Shown: positions 24,271-35,578 of the stretch, one piece after another
Layout: every line of letters starts with the position of its first letter
How positions within the stretch are numbered: position 1 is the stretch's first letter
NCBI GenBank assembly: GCA_050084985.1
Contig: JBITNC010000002.1
Location: 9,548,001-9,612,000, forward strand
Direction of reading: 5' to 3'
Source: Nageia nagi
Taxonomy: Eukaryota; Pinophyta
DNA length: 64,000 bases
Position numbers and translations under genes: made by a program
Notes under the pieces: generated by a model
What the model saw: only the letters and a program-made list of their open reading frames with translations
Databases searched by the model: none
What the model was told of the DNA's origin: nothing

Positions 24271-25079
24271 GTGTTAGGTAAAAAGTATTTCCTTTTTTAC
24301 ATAAAAATGTAAAATAATAAGCTATGTTTTAATAAATATCATTAGATGTTAGGTTTTAACCAAGTAAATAATACATGTTACAATTAACACTAAAGACATG
24401 CTTGATTTATTTGCAAGTGCAAATGGTTTAAATTCAAATAATAACCTATTACCAAATACATTTCTCATCTCAAAAACCATAGATGTAGAGTGACATTTTG
24501 AGTTTTTTTCTTATCTAAAATTAAACTTTCATCTAGATGCCAACAAGAGGAGCCCAAGTACTACAATCCTCAATTATTTCCCTTAGGTAGCAATATACTC
24601 TCACTAAGAGAAGTACTAGCTATTTTTTAATTTTAAATTTATTGGATCAACCAAATTATTAATCTTCATTGGTTTCAAGTTATCCTCCTAGGTTATGAAG
24701 GATAATTCCTGAATGGATGTGAAATATGTTGTATCACTACACACATTCCTTCCACCTATTGGAGTTAATTCAACCAACAGAGACTTAAGGGCAATTAAGA
24801 AGTACGAACTTTTCACCACTTAGATCATCATACTTAAAGGCTCCAATTACTTTTCTCAACCTCATGGGTTCCAAAAAGTCATGTTGCAAAATGTACATGT
24901 AGATGTTTCCATTTTAGGGGGTTTCTCATATCAATGTTTGCATAACAAAATAAATCAAAGTACAAAATATAAATAAAAGAGCATAAATAAAATATCATCA
25001 TTCATAACTTGAAACCTAAGTGTCCAATAGGTTTTTTTAATAACCCTTAAAAGGGATCATTTACATAAACTCAAAATTT

Positions 25080-25640
25080 GCACAAGTCCATTCCATACTT
25101 TGCATAAGGATAAATACCAACATGCATTCATGCATCTTAAAAAATAAGTTCTAAGCATTAACTTAAAAAATAATTAAGCATAAGCATAATCATGCATTAA
25201 TTTAACTTAAAAGGTTAAGTATAAATCATCATATTTATTAATTTGCATAAATCTATTCTTGCATAAAGAAAGTAAATATTACTATTCTTAAGTACTAAAT
25301 CATTATTCCAACTTAATGTACTAAGCATGCATTTAACTTAAAATTTTAAGTTCTAAGCATAAATTTAAAAATTTAAGTCCTTGAGCATGCATTAAAAAAA
25401 TTAAATTTAATATTAAAAAAAATGCATTATTCACATAGCTTTAAGTAAGCATGATCATAACTTAAAAAAAATTAAGTAATAAGTATGCATTATTTGACTT
25501 AAGGATAAGTAGAAAGTATGCATCAATCCATAACTTAAAAAAAAAAGTAAGCATGCTTATAACTTAATAAGTTAAAAAATTCATTAATTAACTTAACAAA
25601 ATAAGAGGCATGCATTAAAAAATTTAGCATGTAAAATCTA
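25080..25640. repeat. GCATGC/ATGCAT palindrome-rich leader of Copia-A
   Basis: Between gag and the 5' LTR, the bases GCATGC or ATGCAT recur about ten times, usually as AAGCATGCATTA, separated by AACTTAAA/TTTAAGT modules. ACTTAAAATTTTAAGT at about 25,336 is itself a perfect palindrome. Copia-B has the same motifs at 53,795-53,935 in fewer copies. No reading frame is present. Confidence 0.7.
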
Positions 25641-26059
25641 GATAAAGTTTTAAGTAAAAAATTATACAAATTCCCCATTTTTTACTTAAAGCATACTAAA
25701 AACTTGTATTTTGAAGTAAAAAATTCCCCCTTTTTTTTTAGTACAAAAAAGCATTCCTTCCCCTTTTTGCTTATAAAACTTTTAGGCAAGAAGGAATAAT
25801 AATAACTTAAGAAGAAAATTTTATTTTAGTAAAAAGGTGTCAAACATATACTAAAAAATTAATTTAAAATAAGTCATCATTACCCTCCACTTGAAGCATT
25901 TAATATGTTAGGTGCACTTAATTCTACCTACCAATTTAATGCTTTTATGCAATTTTACTCCATGCTAAGTTAGTCATTATTGAAAAAGATATTACTTGAA
26001 AAGTTATCTTGAAGAATTTTCATCTACCAAAAATTTAATATAGGAAAACTAAACAAGTA

Positions 26060-26430
26060 AAAATAAGAGGAGGAGGAGTAGTGGTAGAAGGTGCTTGGTA
26101 GGTGGAGTAGGGGGTTGATGGCCATGGGCTAGGCAGTGGTGGTGGTCAAGCGAGAGGCTGTGGGAGCAACATGGTGGCTAGAAGGTCACAAGGTTATAGT
26201 GGAGCATGTGATGGTTGAGAAGAGCAGGGTAGTGGTGTTTCTCGCCTGAGTAGCAGGGCCACCAAGCACGGTAGACTATGATGGTAGGGTCACTAACTAG
26301 CAAGCTACCAAGTGGCAAGATGCCAAGCATGGTAGGCCATGATGGTAGGCTATGATGGTAGGGCCACTAGGTAGTAAACTACGATAGTAGGGCTACTAAG
26401 CATAGTAGGGCCGTAGTGGCAAGCTATCCC
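26060..26430. repeat. G/T-rich imperfect repeats in the Copia-A leader
   Basis: The plus strand carries repeats of ATGGTAGGGCCACTA-like and AAGCATGGTAGGCCA-like modules, giving a strongly C/A-biased transcribed strand. The corresponding leader position in Copia-B (54,240-54,420) has a similar GGTGG-rich block. Confidence 0.6.
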
Positions 26431-26995
26431 CTCTATTTTTTTTGAAAACTTAAAAAATAGGTCACCCAAATACTTAAAATTAAATATATAAAGCTTTTTT
26501 TTTGGAAATGCAAAAAAAGGTAGTAAAATATTTTTTTATTAGTATCAAAAATAGTTGAAGTAAAGATTTGTAGAATTCAACTATTTTGATAAAAGGACTA
26601 AGGTAGGAACAACTAAAAAAGCAACATAAATTTTTCATTGAAATTTTGCATATAATTTTTTAAGGAAAAAAATATTATATATATTTTACTCAAACTTTTG
26701 ATATAATAAAACCTTCAAAAATGAAGGATATGAAAAATTATAGCAATATAGTAGGCAATTTTTTTTTTTAAATTGCAACTTACAATGAAACATGTTAGTA
26801 TATAAAAAAAATACATCAAAATACATTGCTCCTTTAAGCACATTTTATCATAAAAAAATCACAACACAAAATATGTTAGTAATCCAAGATGAAGAGAAGA
26901 GGAAGTTTATAACTTTCAAGCACTTTTACCTCACAATGGAGTGAAGGATAAAGAATGAGGATCACTAAGATGTTGAAGAATAGTTTGTACACCAA

Positions 26996-27007
26996 GATCT
27001 GATACCA
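26996..27007 (-). other. Copia-A primer-binding site
   Basis: The plus strand reads GATCTGATACCA, so the minus strand reads TGGTATCAGATC, one mismatch from the initiator-Met-tRNA site. Three bases separate it from the 5' LTR. Confidence 0.85.
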
Positions 27008-27010
27008 ATT

Positions 27011-27503
27011 TGAATGAATAAACACTAATAAGATAATTCTTAATCAAACAAGATCACATGAAGGCTCACAATTGCATCTAACAAACCACAAAGCAATCTC
27101 ACAACATAAGATGTAAATGAATCCTCCAACTAGGAGTACATCCACTAACTAGATCTTTACTTCAATCACAAATACAACTCTCTTACAATTCTCTTAATCT
27201 CAACTCCTACACTTCTATCCTATAGCATAAATTTACTCCACAATTGGTGTATTATCACAAAGAAGGTGCCTTCTATTTATAAGCCAAAATCTCTCTTTGG
27301 ATCACCCTTTTATCCAATGTATAAAAGCATGACATGCACATCCTTTTACCCAAGTGGCATGTTCATGACATGGAGTGTAGAACAAGTTACATTATCATAT
27401 TCACTTAAATACTTAAGGTATCAAATGATACCCTTAAGTATTAGTGAATTTATATAGAAGATTTAATACAAACCTTTACAATAATGCATTATACATTCCA
27501 AAA
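27011..27503 (-). repeat. Copia-A 5' LTR (right)
   Basis: This LTR is next to the primer-binding site, so it is the promoter LTR for the minus-strand element. The TATA-type motif is at 27,273-27,282 (CTATTTATAA on plus). The terminal CA is mutated to AA. Confidence 0.9.
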
Positions 27504-27850
27504 ATAACTATAGAAGTAGATTCAAGGCCAAATTATAATCATGTAGCATAATGAATGTAAAAGGAGAAGGTATTAGTGGTGAACTACCATATACATGTAC
27601 TCTAGGTGGAATTTAATATGTCCAGGTCAAGGAAAACCTAGTACTACTATAGTTAGTAGTGGCTAATGAGAATAATTGACTAACATGTTGAAAGATGAAG
27701 ACTTATTCATCTTCTTCTTAAAAAATAAACTTTGGTCATGATTACTTATTAAATGTGTAATTATAGGAGGATAGAGGTAATGATATTGAGGATAAAGAAT
27801 TTCTTTTCAGGAATATATATTTATGCATTAAAGATTCTTAGCAATTTACA
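27504..27850 (-). mobile_element. Degraded Copia-like unit D1 (right part)
   Basis: It continues D1 beyond the Copia-A insertion. It aligns with 32,570-32,885 through CTATAGAAGTAGATTC / TTATAGAAGCGGATTC, then GTGGCTAATGAGAA / GTGGCTGGTGAGAA and GAGGTAATGATATT / GAGGCAATGATATT. Confidence 0.7.
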
Positions 27851-28444
27851 ATCATGATAACTCAAGATTATTATTAAAAAGAATTTTTTTTTGGGAAATC
27901 ATCAAGAATATATTGAATTTAGAAATATACATTTTGGTTTTTTAGCTAATGATTGAGTTTATCAAAATATACCTCTCCTCTAAAAGAAAGGATTTCAACT
28001 TTGACCTTTATATTAAATGTTAATGAAGTAGTGGTATGACAAGTATCTCCACTATCTCTCCAATTATTTTCAAATGGTTTAGGCTTCCTACCTTGTACAA
28101 CATATCCATGATCCTAGTAGTGTTATTTTTTATTGCTATAATTCTCCTCTCAAAATTAGAATTTGTCACTTTATGTTGTCTTCCTTCCTTATCATCCATT
28201 TTATTCTCTCTTCTATGTCTTCTCATAGTCTCGAAATCAATAAGAAATAACTCCCCTTTGACACTTGCTACCTTGCATTCATAAGCCTCAAGAATATATA
28301 TTAATTAAGTTTGATACCATGTGATCTATAATCTCTAGAACCTTATGGCTTACTTAGTTCATCAAATATAAATTTCTTTATCCTTTATTGCCAACATAAA
28401 TATTGCATATGTATTTTTTCATAATATTGTAATTTTAAGAATAA
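27851..28444. other. Junction region between the two degraded units
   Basis: No confident gene. A minus-strand frame at 28,226-28,020 (basic start, RRHRRENK) could be a gag remnant. At 28,312-28,319 the plus bases TGATACCA are the complement of TGGTATCA, and the next bases TGTGATC could start an LTR. This suggests the shared sequence to the right (from 28,320) is an LTR of the left unit. The match to a primer site is only eight bases. Confidence 0.3.
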
Positions 28445-31400
28445 ATAATAGTAATAAAAATGCACAAGCATATGATCAACAATAAGGATACAAAAAATTA
28501 TACTACATATTAGTATGAGAGTAAATCTAATTCAATGGGCTCTCTAAATTTTCTTTTCCAATGAACATTACATTGACACAAAAGCATGAAGAGAATATTA
28601 TCTCAAAATAGTCTATAAATCTCCTTGTCACTTATGCAACACTCTGAACCTTTCAAACATTATAATTGAATCACTAAATCTATCAACAATAGTGAAAATA
28701 GTATCAAAAGTAATCACAAAATCAACAAGCTTTGGTGATAAATTCTAGAAGAAGAAATAACCATGAGCTAGTCTCAAACCATTTTCAACCAAGTGTACAA
28801 CTTCCAAAATGAACATGAGCAACTAAAATGATCTTGACATTTAATTTCTTACTTGCAATATCTTGATATTTAAATGGAGTTAGCAATGTAGGTTATTACA
28901 TTAGTGCCTTAGCTATAACCTCATAATGGTGTTAACAATGTACTTCCTATAGATCTAGGTCATCAAACTTCTAGAATATATCTAATTTTGAGCATATAGA
29001 CATCTACTGTATAAATCTTTGATCATGGATGATCAAACTTATAAACTTACCTATTTTGGATAATTCTTAATCTTTTTTATCATGTCAATAGTATACTATT
29101 ATCATCACTAAGGTCTTTGGAGGTATTAGTCCACTTAAGACTATGTCATATTTTCAAGGATTCTTAGAGGTGTACATAATTTATTTACGTATGTAATTTT
29201 TTATTGAGATAAAAATAGGGGTTTCAAAAGGGTCTTGTAACTTGTCACATAAAAAGTTAAATATATTCAATATGATCCTTAAATAAAATAACATAGTAAA
29301 GGATGTAAAATAGATTCTTTATAAAAAAAAATGCTACAAAAGAGACATTAATTTAAAAATTAAGAAAATCAAAGAGAAATATAAAAATAAGAATAAAGAA
29401 AAAATTTATAATATCTAGAAATAGATTTAGATATTTGTGCATATTGTTGAGGTTAACTCCCTACCTTCTATAGAGATCAAGTAGATATTGAAATAGTGAT
29501 TAAGGATTTGTGTGGGTCCAAGAGCTCTATAGTTTTTCTTAGGCAATTAGAAATTCATTGATTTCTTTTGTAAGAAAATATGTCATCCCATTAGCCATCC
29601 ATTTGAGTTTTAAACACCCAAAGGGGTTATAAATGGAAATGAAGGATTCTATTATATGTTTATTTCAAGTTCCCTCCCAATCAAAATGCATTTATAAACT
29701 CATGGGCATCAAGATTCCCATAGTGAAATTCTTGAGCATAGGGGATCATATTTATATCTAACTCACAACTAACAAAGAATAAATACTTATCACCTTTTAA
29801 GTACTTCAAAAAATAAGAAGATATTATGTTTAAATTAATAGCCTTTGGACATGCATGCCCTCCACCACCCATGTTGTTTTAAGGATGAGTATTTTTAAGC
29901 ATTTTGATAAACTTCAACTTTGTAATTTATCATTAAATCCATTACTACTATTATCTTCACATACTCATAATCATTTTACCACCCTTAAATATTGCATATC
30001 AATGTATCAATATACTATCATACTATAAAGAACATTTCATTAGTACCTTAAGATCTCGTAGACATGCCACTCCAATATCGTATACTAAGCTTAACATTTT
30101 TCAATGATTACACTATGGTCTTGAGCTATAGATCCACATTAGAGGGTCTAGATGATTTACAAGAGAGTAAAACATGATTCTCTATCCAAATACACATATC
30201 CTTCTCCCATATTAGGCTTAGGGTCTCCCAATTTTTATAGTTAAATTACAACATTAATATAAAACCCTACTCTCTATCCTTTACTTCGTAGATCTAGAAT
30301 AAAATCCCTAAGGTTGCAATCATCTTAGAATTTTTCCTCCAAGGATATACTAAAGAAATATTTCTTCTCAAAACACCCTTTGTACATGTAAATTTAAGGC
30401 CTTCATCAAATAGGGTTTTGAATATATTTATATATATCATTTGAAAAATACTTATGAGAATCACTTTATTCTCATGTATCATTTCAAGGGACTTCTTAGT
30501 AATTCTCAGTTCAAATTTAATACCACTAGTCTATAGGAAATATACTAATAATTTGAAATAATATACAAGAATTTACCCTCTCTATCATCTGATATATCCT
30601 TAGATATTTCCAAATATGATCATGATTAGAAGGCCTACTAACATGTCCTCTATTCTACATGAATCATTTCCACCATGGTGTAATGCTTTTTGTTCACCTT
30701 CATCCATAGCCAAACTAAACACCATCATTTCCCCACAAGACTTCCTTTTTCAGATTGTTAAATTTTAAAACATACCACCATTCACTACAGCTCATTAATC
30801 ATAGTATCAAATCATTAGTAGATATCTACTACCACCTCACCTCTTAGGGTTTATATTTGAATTGAATCTAATGATCCCTCGCACTCATGTACTTGTGTTT
30901 ATTGTAAAAAATACTTATATATGTATTTCAGTAGATAAATAATGATTTTATTAAATTTGTAATTAAAAAATTGAATCATTAAGATCAAATTATAGAAATT
31001 GATCATTAGAAGATACTTGATGAATTTTCCATACAAAGCTCTTATGATTTATTTCAATCCATATAATAAATTTTGAACCTTATGAACATTGTATTTCTAT
31101 CCTTTCATTGCAAATCATTCAAGTTGCATCATGTATATAATATCCTTAAAGATATTCATTCATCAATATAATTTTAATATTCTTCTTAAGAATTTTAATT
31201 TCAAATTAAGATGACAATACCAATAAAAAAGAATGGTGGTCCATTTCATTATATATGCAAAGTTATCTTCATAATCTATGCCCTATTTCTTACCATAATC
31301 AATTTTATTAAACCTTACTTTATTCTTATCAAGTTGATCATATAATTTATACCTTTTCTTTTAAAACCACTTATAATTAATTAACTTGGCTTTCAATGGA

Positions 31401-32885
31401 GGATCAACTAACTTCATTATCCCATTCTTGATAAAAGAATCATATGTACTTTACATTATAGACATCCATATTTTCTAAGTTACAACTTCCTTAAAGGAAG
31501 TTCATTTTGATTTGGCAACTAGATGTAATTCATAAGAGTTTTGTTTATCACATCTCACACCTTCATATTTGTAATATTCTTCTTATCTAACATTAAATGA
31601 ATTTCTAATATTTCATCTTTTGGATTCTTTTAAATAAATTTAATTCCTATTTAGAAAATTACAAAGATGGTCCTAGCTTGTGAGTGCTCATATGGTACTT
31701 CAATTGATTAGTTGGAATCTGTATCAATTCTTAAATGCTTAATTTTGTAGCTAACATCTTATAATGGTGGATTATTTTATTCATTGTTCCTTAATGAAGG
31801 CTCTTATGAAGTAGGGTATAGTATTTTCTATCCTATATATTCTTTATGAATTTAAGGTGTAGATGTTAAAAAATTTTCAAGAGAGGTATCTTCCCCCTCA
31901 AGGTGTATAATCTTATTGGAAACCTAGCAATAAATTTTAAATTTTGTATATTTATCAATGATTCTCATTTAATTGTAGGTTCATCCTTAAAAGTCTCGTA
32001 AAAAGTGACATCTTTAAATATGATGAATTTTTTATTGATATCTTCATATAGATATAATTTTGATAAGATTGAATAACCTAAAAAAAATGTATTTATGATT
32101 TATGAAACTCAATTCTATGTTTCATCCTTAGTAGTTAAAGCATAATAAGTTGACATACATAGGAAGATGCTTTAGCAAAAAAAGGGTAATCATGTTTATT
32201 GATCGTATTTTAACCTAATCTCTTTTAATAATATTATTGGAGGTATTTTTACTTCTAGACCAGTTTTAATTACAATAGGAATTTTGGAAGACTAAGGTTA
32301 GGTAAAGTGAACGAGTCATCATGAGTGGACAAGCGACTGTAGGTTTAGACTGGCGAGACACTGAGGCATGTACAGTAAACATCGTGCTGGCAGGAATCGA
32401 GTAGACTGGCGAGGTTGATAGATTAGTCAATGAACGATGTTCACAAATTTGTAGGTTGATGGATAACGAAAGAAAGACAAGGTAGCGTGAAGGGACTTAG
32501 GTTGAAATTTGGATAAACGAAACCTGTAGTGGAGATGGAATGATAGGAGTAGGTTATGGTACACGGTACAATTATAGAAGCGGATTCTAGCAGATTACAA
32601 TCATGCAACAGAATGAATGCATGAGGGAGCAGGTATTAGTGTTGAATTGTCATACACAGGCACCTTAGGTGGAATCTAATATGTTCAGGTCGGTGAAAAT
32701 CTAGTACTATTGTAGTTACTAGTGGCTGGTGAGAAGAATCGATAAGCATGTTGAGAGATGAAAACTTGTCCACGTTTTTCTTACAAAATAAATTTTGGCG
32801 AGTATTAAATATTAAATGTATATAGGAAAACAGAGGCAATGATATTAAGAATAGAGAATGTTTTTTTAAAGGAATACATATTAAT
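28445..32885 (-). mobile_element. Degraded Copia-like unit D2
   Basis: This is the second, uninterrupted copy of the unit described at 14,250. On the minus strand, around 31.4-31.0 kb, it reads LVDPPLKAKLINYKW, later GIDYEDNFAYIM, then LLYGLK near 31.07 kb. These are the Copia reverse transcriptase blocks (WxLVxxP...KW, GIDYxxTFAPV, LYGLKQ) with stops between them. Homology to D1 stops near 32,885. The two copies lie in the same orientation, which fits either two insertions or unequal recombination through an LTR. Confidence 0.6.
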
Positions 32886-35578
32886 GCTTATATGGATTAT
32901 GTGGAGTTCCTTTGAAGGTAGGTTCTTGAAGCAATGTTAAAGGTTCGAGCATGACAAACTTTAAAATACTTTAATGATTTTAATGATTGGATGGAAATAT
33001 AAATTTTTTAGTTATTAAGGTAATTTAATTTTCTTATTATTTAGGTTTTTAGTATTTTTGGTTATTAGGTTATCAATTTTCTTCGTAATCAAGCTTTTGT
33101 AACATTTGAAAAAATCAATATATTCATCTGATGAAGTTGTTGATCAGGAAGATTTAACGTTAAATAATAGTACGATTTTTGAATGAGCAGAAGGTGGTGG
33201 GATAATGCGCTTGTAGGGTCTTCTGCTCAATTCTTGGGTTATAATCCGATTCTTATCTATGAACAAGGTCAAAAGTAATAGGAAAGAGATTAAAAACTAA
33301 ACTATTGAACATGAAATCAAACTAATCATCTCGGGCATCATTGCACATGCAGTAAACTATAGCCAAGACTAAGAATAGCATAGCTACCTCAATCTTGGGA
33401 TTTAGCAATTGCAATGCACAACCACAACTTTAGACATAACTTCATACATAATAAATACAAAACAAGATAACAAATGCAAAATGCAAAAAGGTAAAATACC
33501 ATAGTACTGCATTATCATACATGAAAGTAATACTCACACTTGACAACTTTGCTAAAATGTTTGACCTTGTAGACTTCAAAAAGTCCACTATTTAGAGTGT
33601 TGCCTAATGAATGGTTCTCCACCAGTAATGACTACAACTATCTATTCAAATAAGACCAACATAAACTTAAATATTTATAGTATTTCTAGAAGATTTTACG
33701 ATTGCAACTAATTAAGAAGTATGGTTCAACTGTAGCATTGATTCTTGGAATTTGTAGATCATCAATCTTGTATCTGTCCAGATGCCATTGGCCATCTTTG
33801 TGTCTTGAACATGGTGAATATAGAATTTTCTACATTTATGAGGTATTTTCCATCACTTTCTTTAGTACAAATAAGCCATCTTTATGGTCAATATCCACCT
33901 AACTCTCTATAACCATTAAATATTTTTATTCTATAGCTTTGGTGGTTATCATTGCTATGGTGAAGGAAGATATACCTATTAAAACTTGAGAGTGAACTAC
34001 TACTACCATGTAGAAATGAGTTGTAGTTAACACATTGGCAGAGTCCCAAGAGTCATACATTTTTTATTAAGTGGACCCTAGTGTTCCTCTCTTCTTATAG
34101 TCTTTATTTGACCCTAATGGTTATTGTTACACATTGATGGGTATTGTTGAAACTTAAGATGCTTGGGGAACTTATCACCCATAGATTTCTCCAAAAGAGT
34201 ATGACATCATTGCTCAAAATTGGTAGGATTTGTTGAATAAAGAGTTATGAACATCTCCTACCTTGAAGAACTATGAGGAACACCCACTAACTAAGCCAAC
34301 TAGAGCGTGTTGATTTTCATAAAAAATTATGATATTATCACTCAAAACTTATGGGGTATGTTGAACATAATATTGTGAATATCTCTAATTAATTTCTCTC
34401 AAAAAATATGACATCATTACTCAAAACTAATAGGGTTTGTTGAATATTGAGCTATGAATACCTTCAATCAATTTTTCCTCAAACATGTGACATCATCATT
34501 GGATTTTTACGAGCCCTACTTAACTTGACTCTTATGATAACACTCACTATATGAATTAAACAAAACTAACACTTATATACAAGAACCAAAAATAATACCT
34601 AGACTATGCTAGACCAAATATAAATAACTTGACTCGTAATAGTGCTCATATATGATTTAACATAAATAATAGACTGTATACAATAAGGATCATATATGAC
34701 TTAACATAAATAGCTAACTATATACAATAAGACTCAAAAATAACACCTGAACTATATCAAATAGAAACCTAAGTAACTAGGGTTGAGATAGAGCCCAAAT
34801 ATAACTTAGACAAATAAACAAACTATATATATAATAATACCCAAAAGTAACACTCAAACTAGACCTAGAAAATCTCAAAAAAGACTCTATATAATACTTC
34901 TTGGGAATGACTTAGATAAACACACAAACTATGTACAATACTTCCTGGGAATAACTTTTAAATTTCACTTGGCTATGATTCATTCAATTATGTACAACCA
35001 ACACCCACCTTATAACAAAATGGAGGCTGACTAAGATTGAAAAATATGAACATGACACAAAAATACCTTAAACAAGACTAAGTTATAGTTAAATGCATAA
35101 GACTCTTAAGAAAATGATAAGGATATATATAACTTACATTTAGGACTAAACCCCTCAAAGTGTAATTCTATAAGAATAACAAAAGCTTCTTATGATTGCA
35201 TTTTAAATCTTTTTTTAGGAAATAAGGTTTAAAGCATAAGTACTGTATTGCAAAATATGTGAGTTTAACAATATAATCATTTCAAAGTTAAGTAATCAAA
35301 GAAAATTTTGTAATCATTTTAAGAATTGTTAGAGGTCATTTCAAAAAAGAAAATTATATTTTAAACTAAACTAAAATAAGGGAACTTAAGATTTGGACCG
35401 TCAAACTTAACCAACAATTGATGCAATTTTTAGAACTAGAAAAAATCAATAAAATAGGACCATTGATGGTTAAATATGAAACTTATACAATAGAGTTTTT
35501 AAATATCACTACTTGTTAGAGAATTTGGGAGACAAGTGAGGTGTGAAAGAATCCACATTCAAGGTCTAAAGTTGAACT
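32886..35578. other. Intergenic stretch with weak repeats
   Basis: No gene recognised. It holds a small hairpin at 33,181-33,233, three imperfect repeats at 34,190-34,510 built around ATGACATCATT and TTGTTGAATA, and degenerate ACTATATACAATAA-type repeats at about 34,560-34,960. Short frames such as 33,702-33,902 show no domain. Confidence 0.45.
33181..33233. repeat. Short inverted repeat / hairpin
   Basis: GAATGAGCAGAAG is followed after 26 bases by CTTCTGCTCAATTC, a near-perfect inverted repeat of 13-14 bases. It could be a relic of MITE ends. There is no evidence that it is transcribed. Confidence 0.5.

Larger units (their letters stand above)
19325..27503 (-). mobile_element. Copia-A: complete but decayed LTR retrotransposon
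   Basis: It is bounded by direct repeats of 493 bp (19,325-19,817 and 27,011-27,503), each starting TGAA; the left copy ends in ACA and the right in AAA. Flanks are ATAAT on the left and ATAAC on the right, a target duplication with one difference. Unit D2 shows the uninterrupted site near 32,570 (ACAATTATAGAAG). Next to the right LTR is GATCTGATACCA, one mismatch from the complement of the initiator-Met primer site, and next to the left LTR is CTCACCCTT, a polypurine tract on the minus strand, so transcription runs on the minus strand. Gag, integrase, reverse transcriptase and RNase H remnants follow in Copia order. By hand the LTRs differ at about 39 positions. Confidence 0.9.

Noticed and set aside
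28020-28284. Overlapping frames on both strands near 28.1 kb as a possible host gene
   Set aside because: The plus frame is the antisense of a basic minus-strand frame that sits where a gag remnant of the degraded unit would be. Neither has clear domain support.
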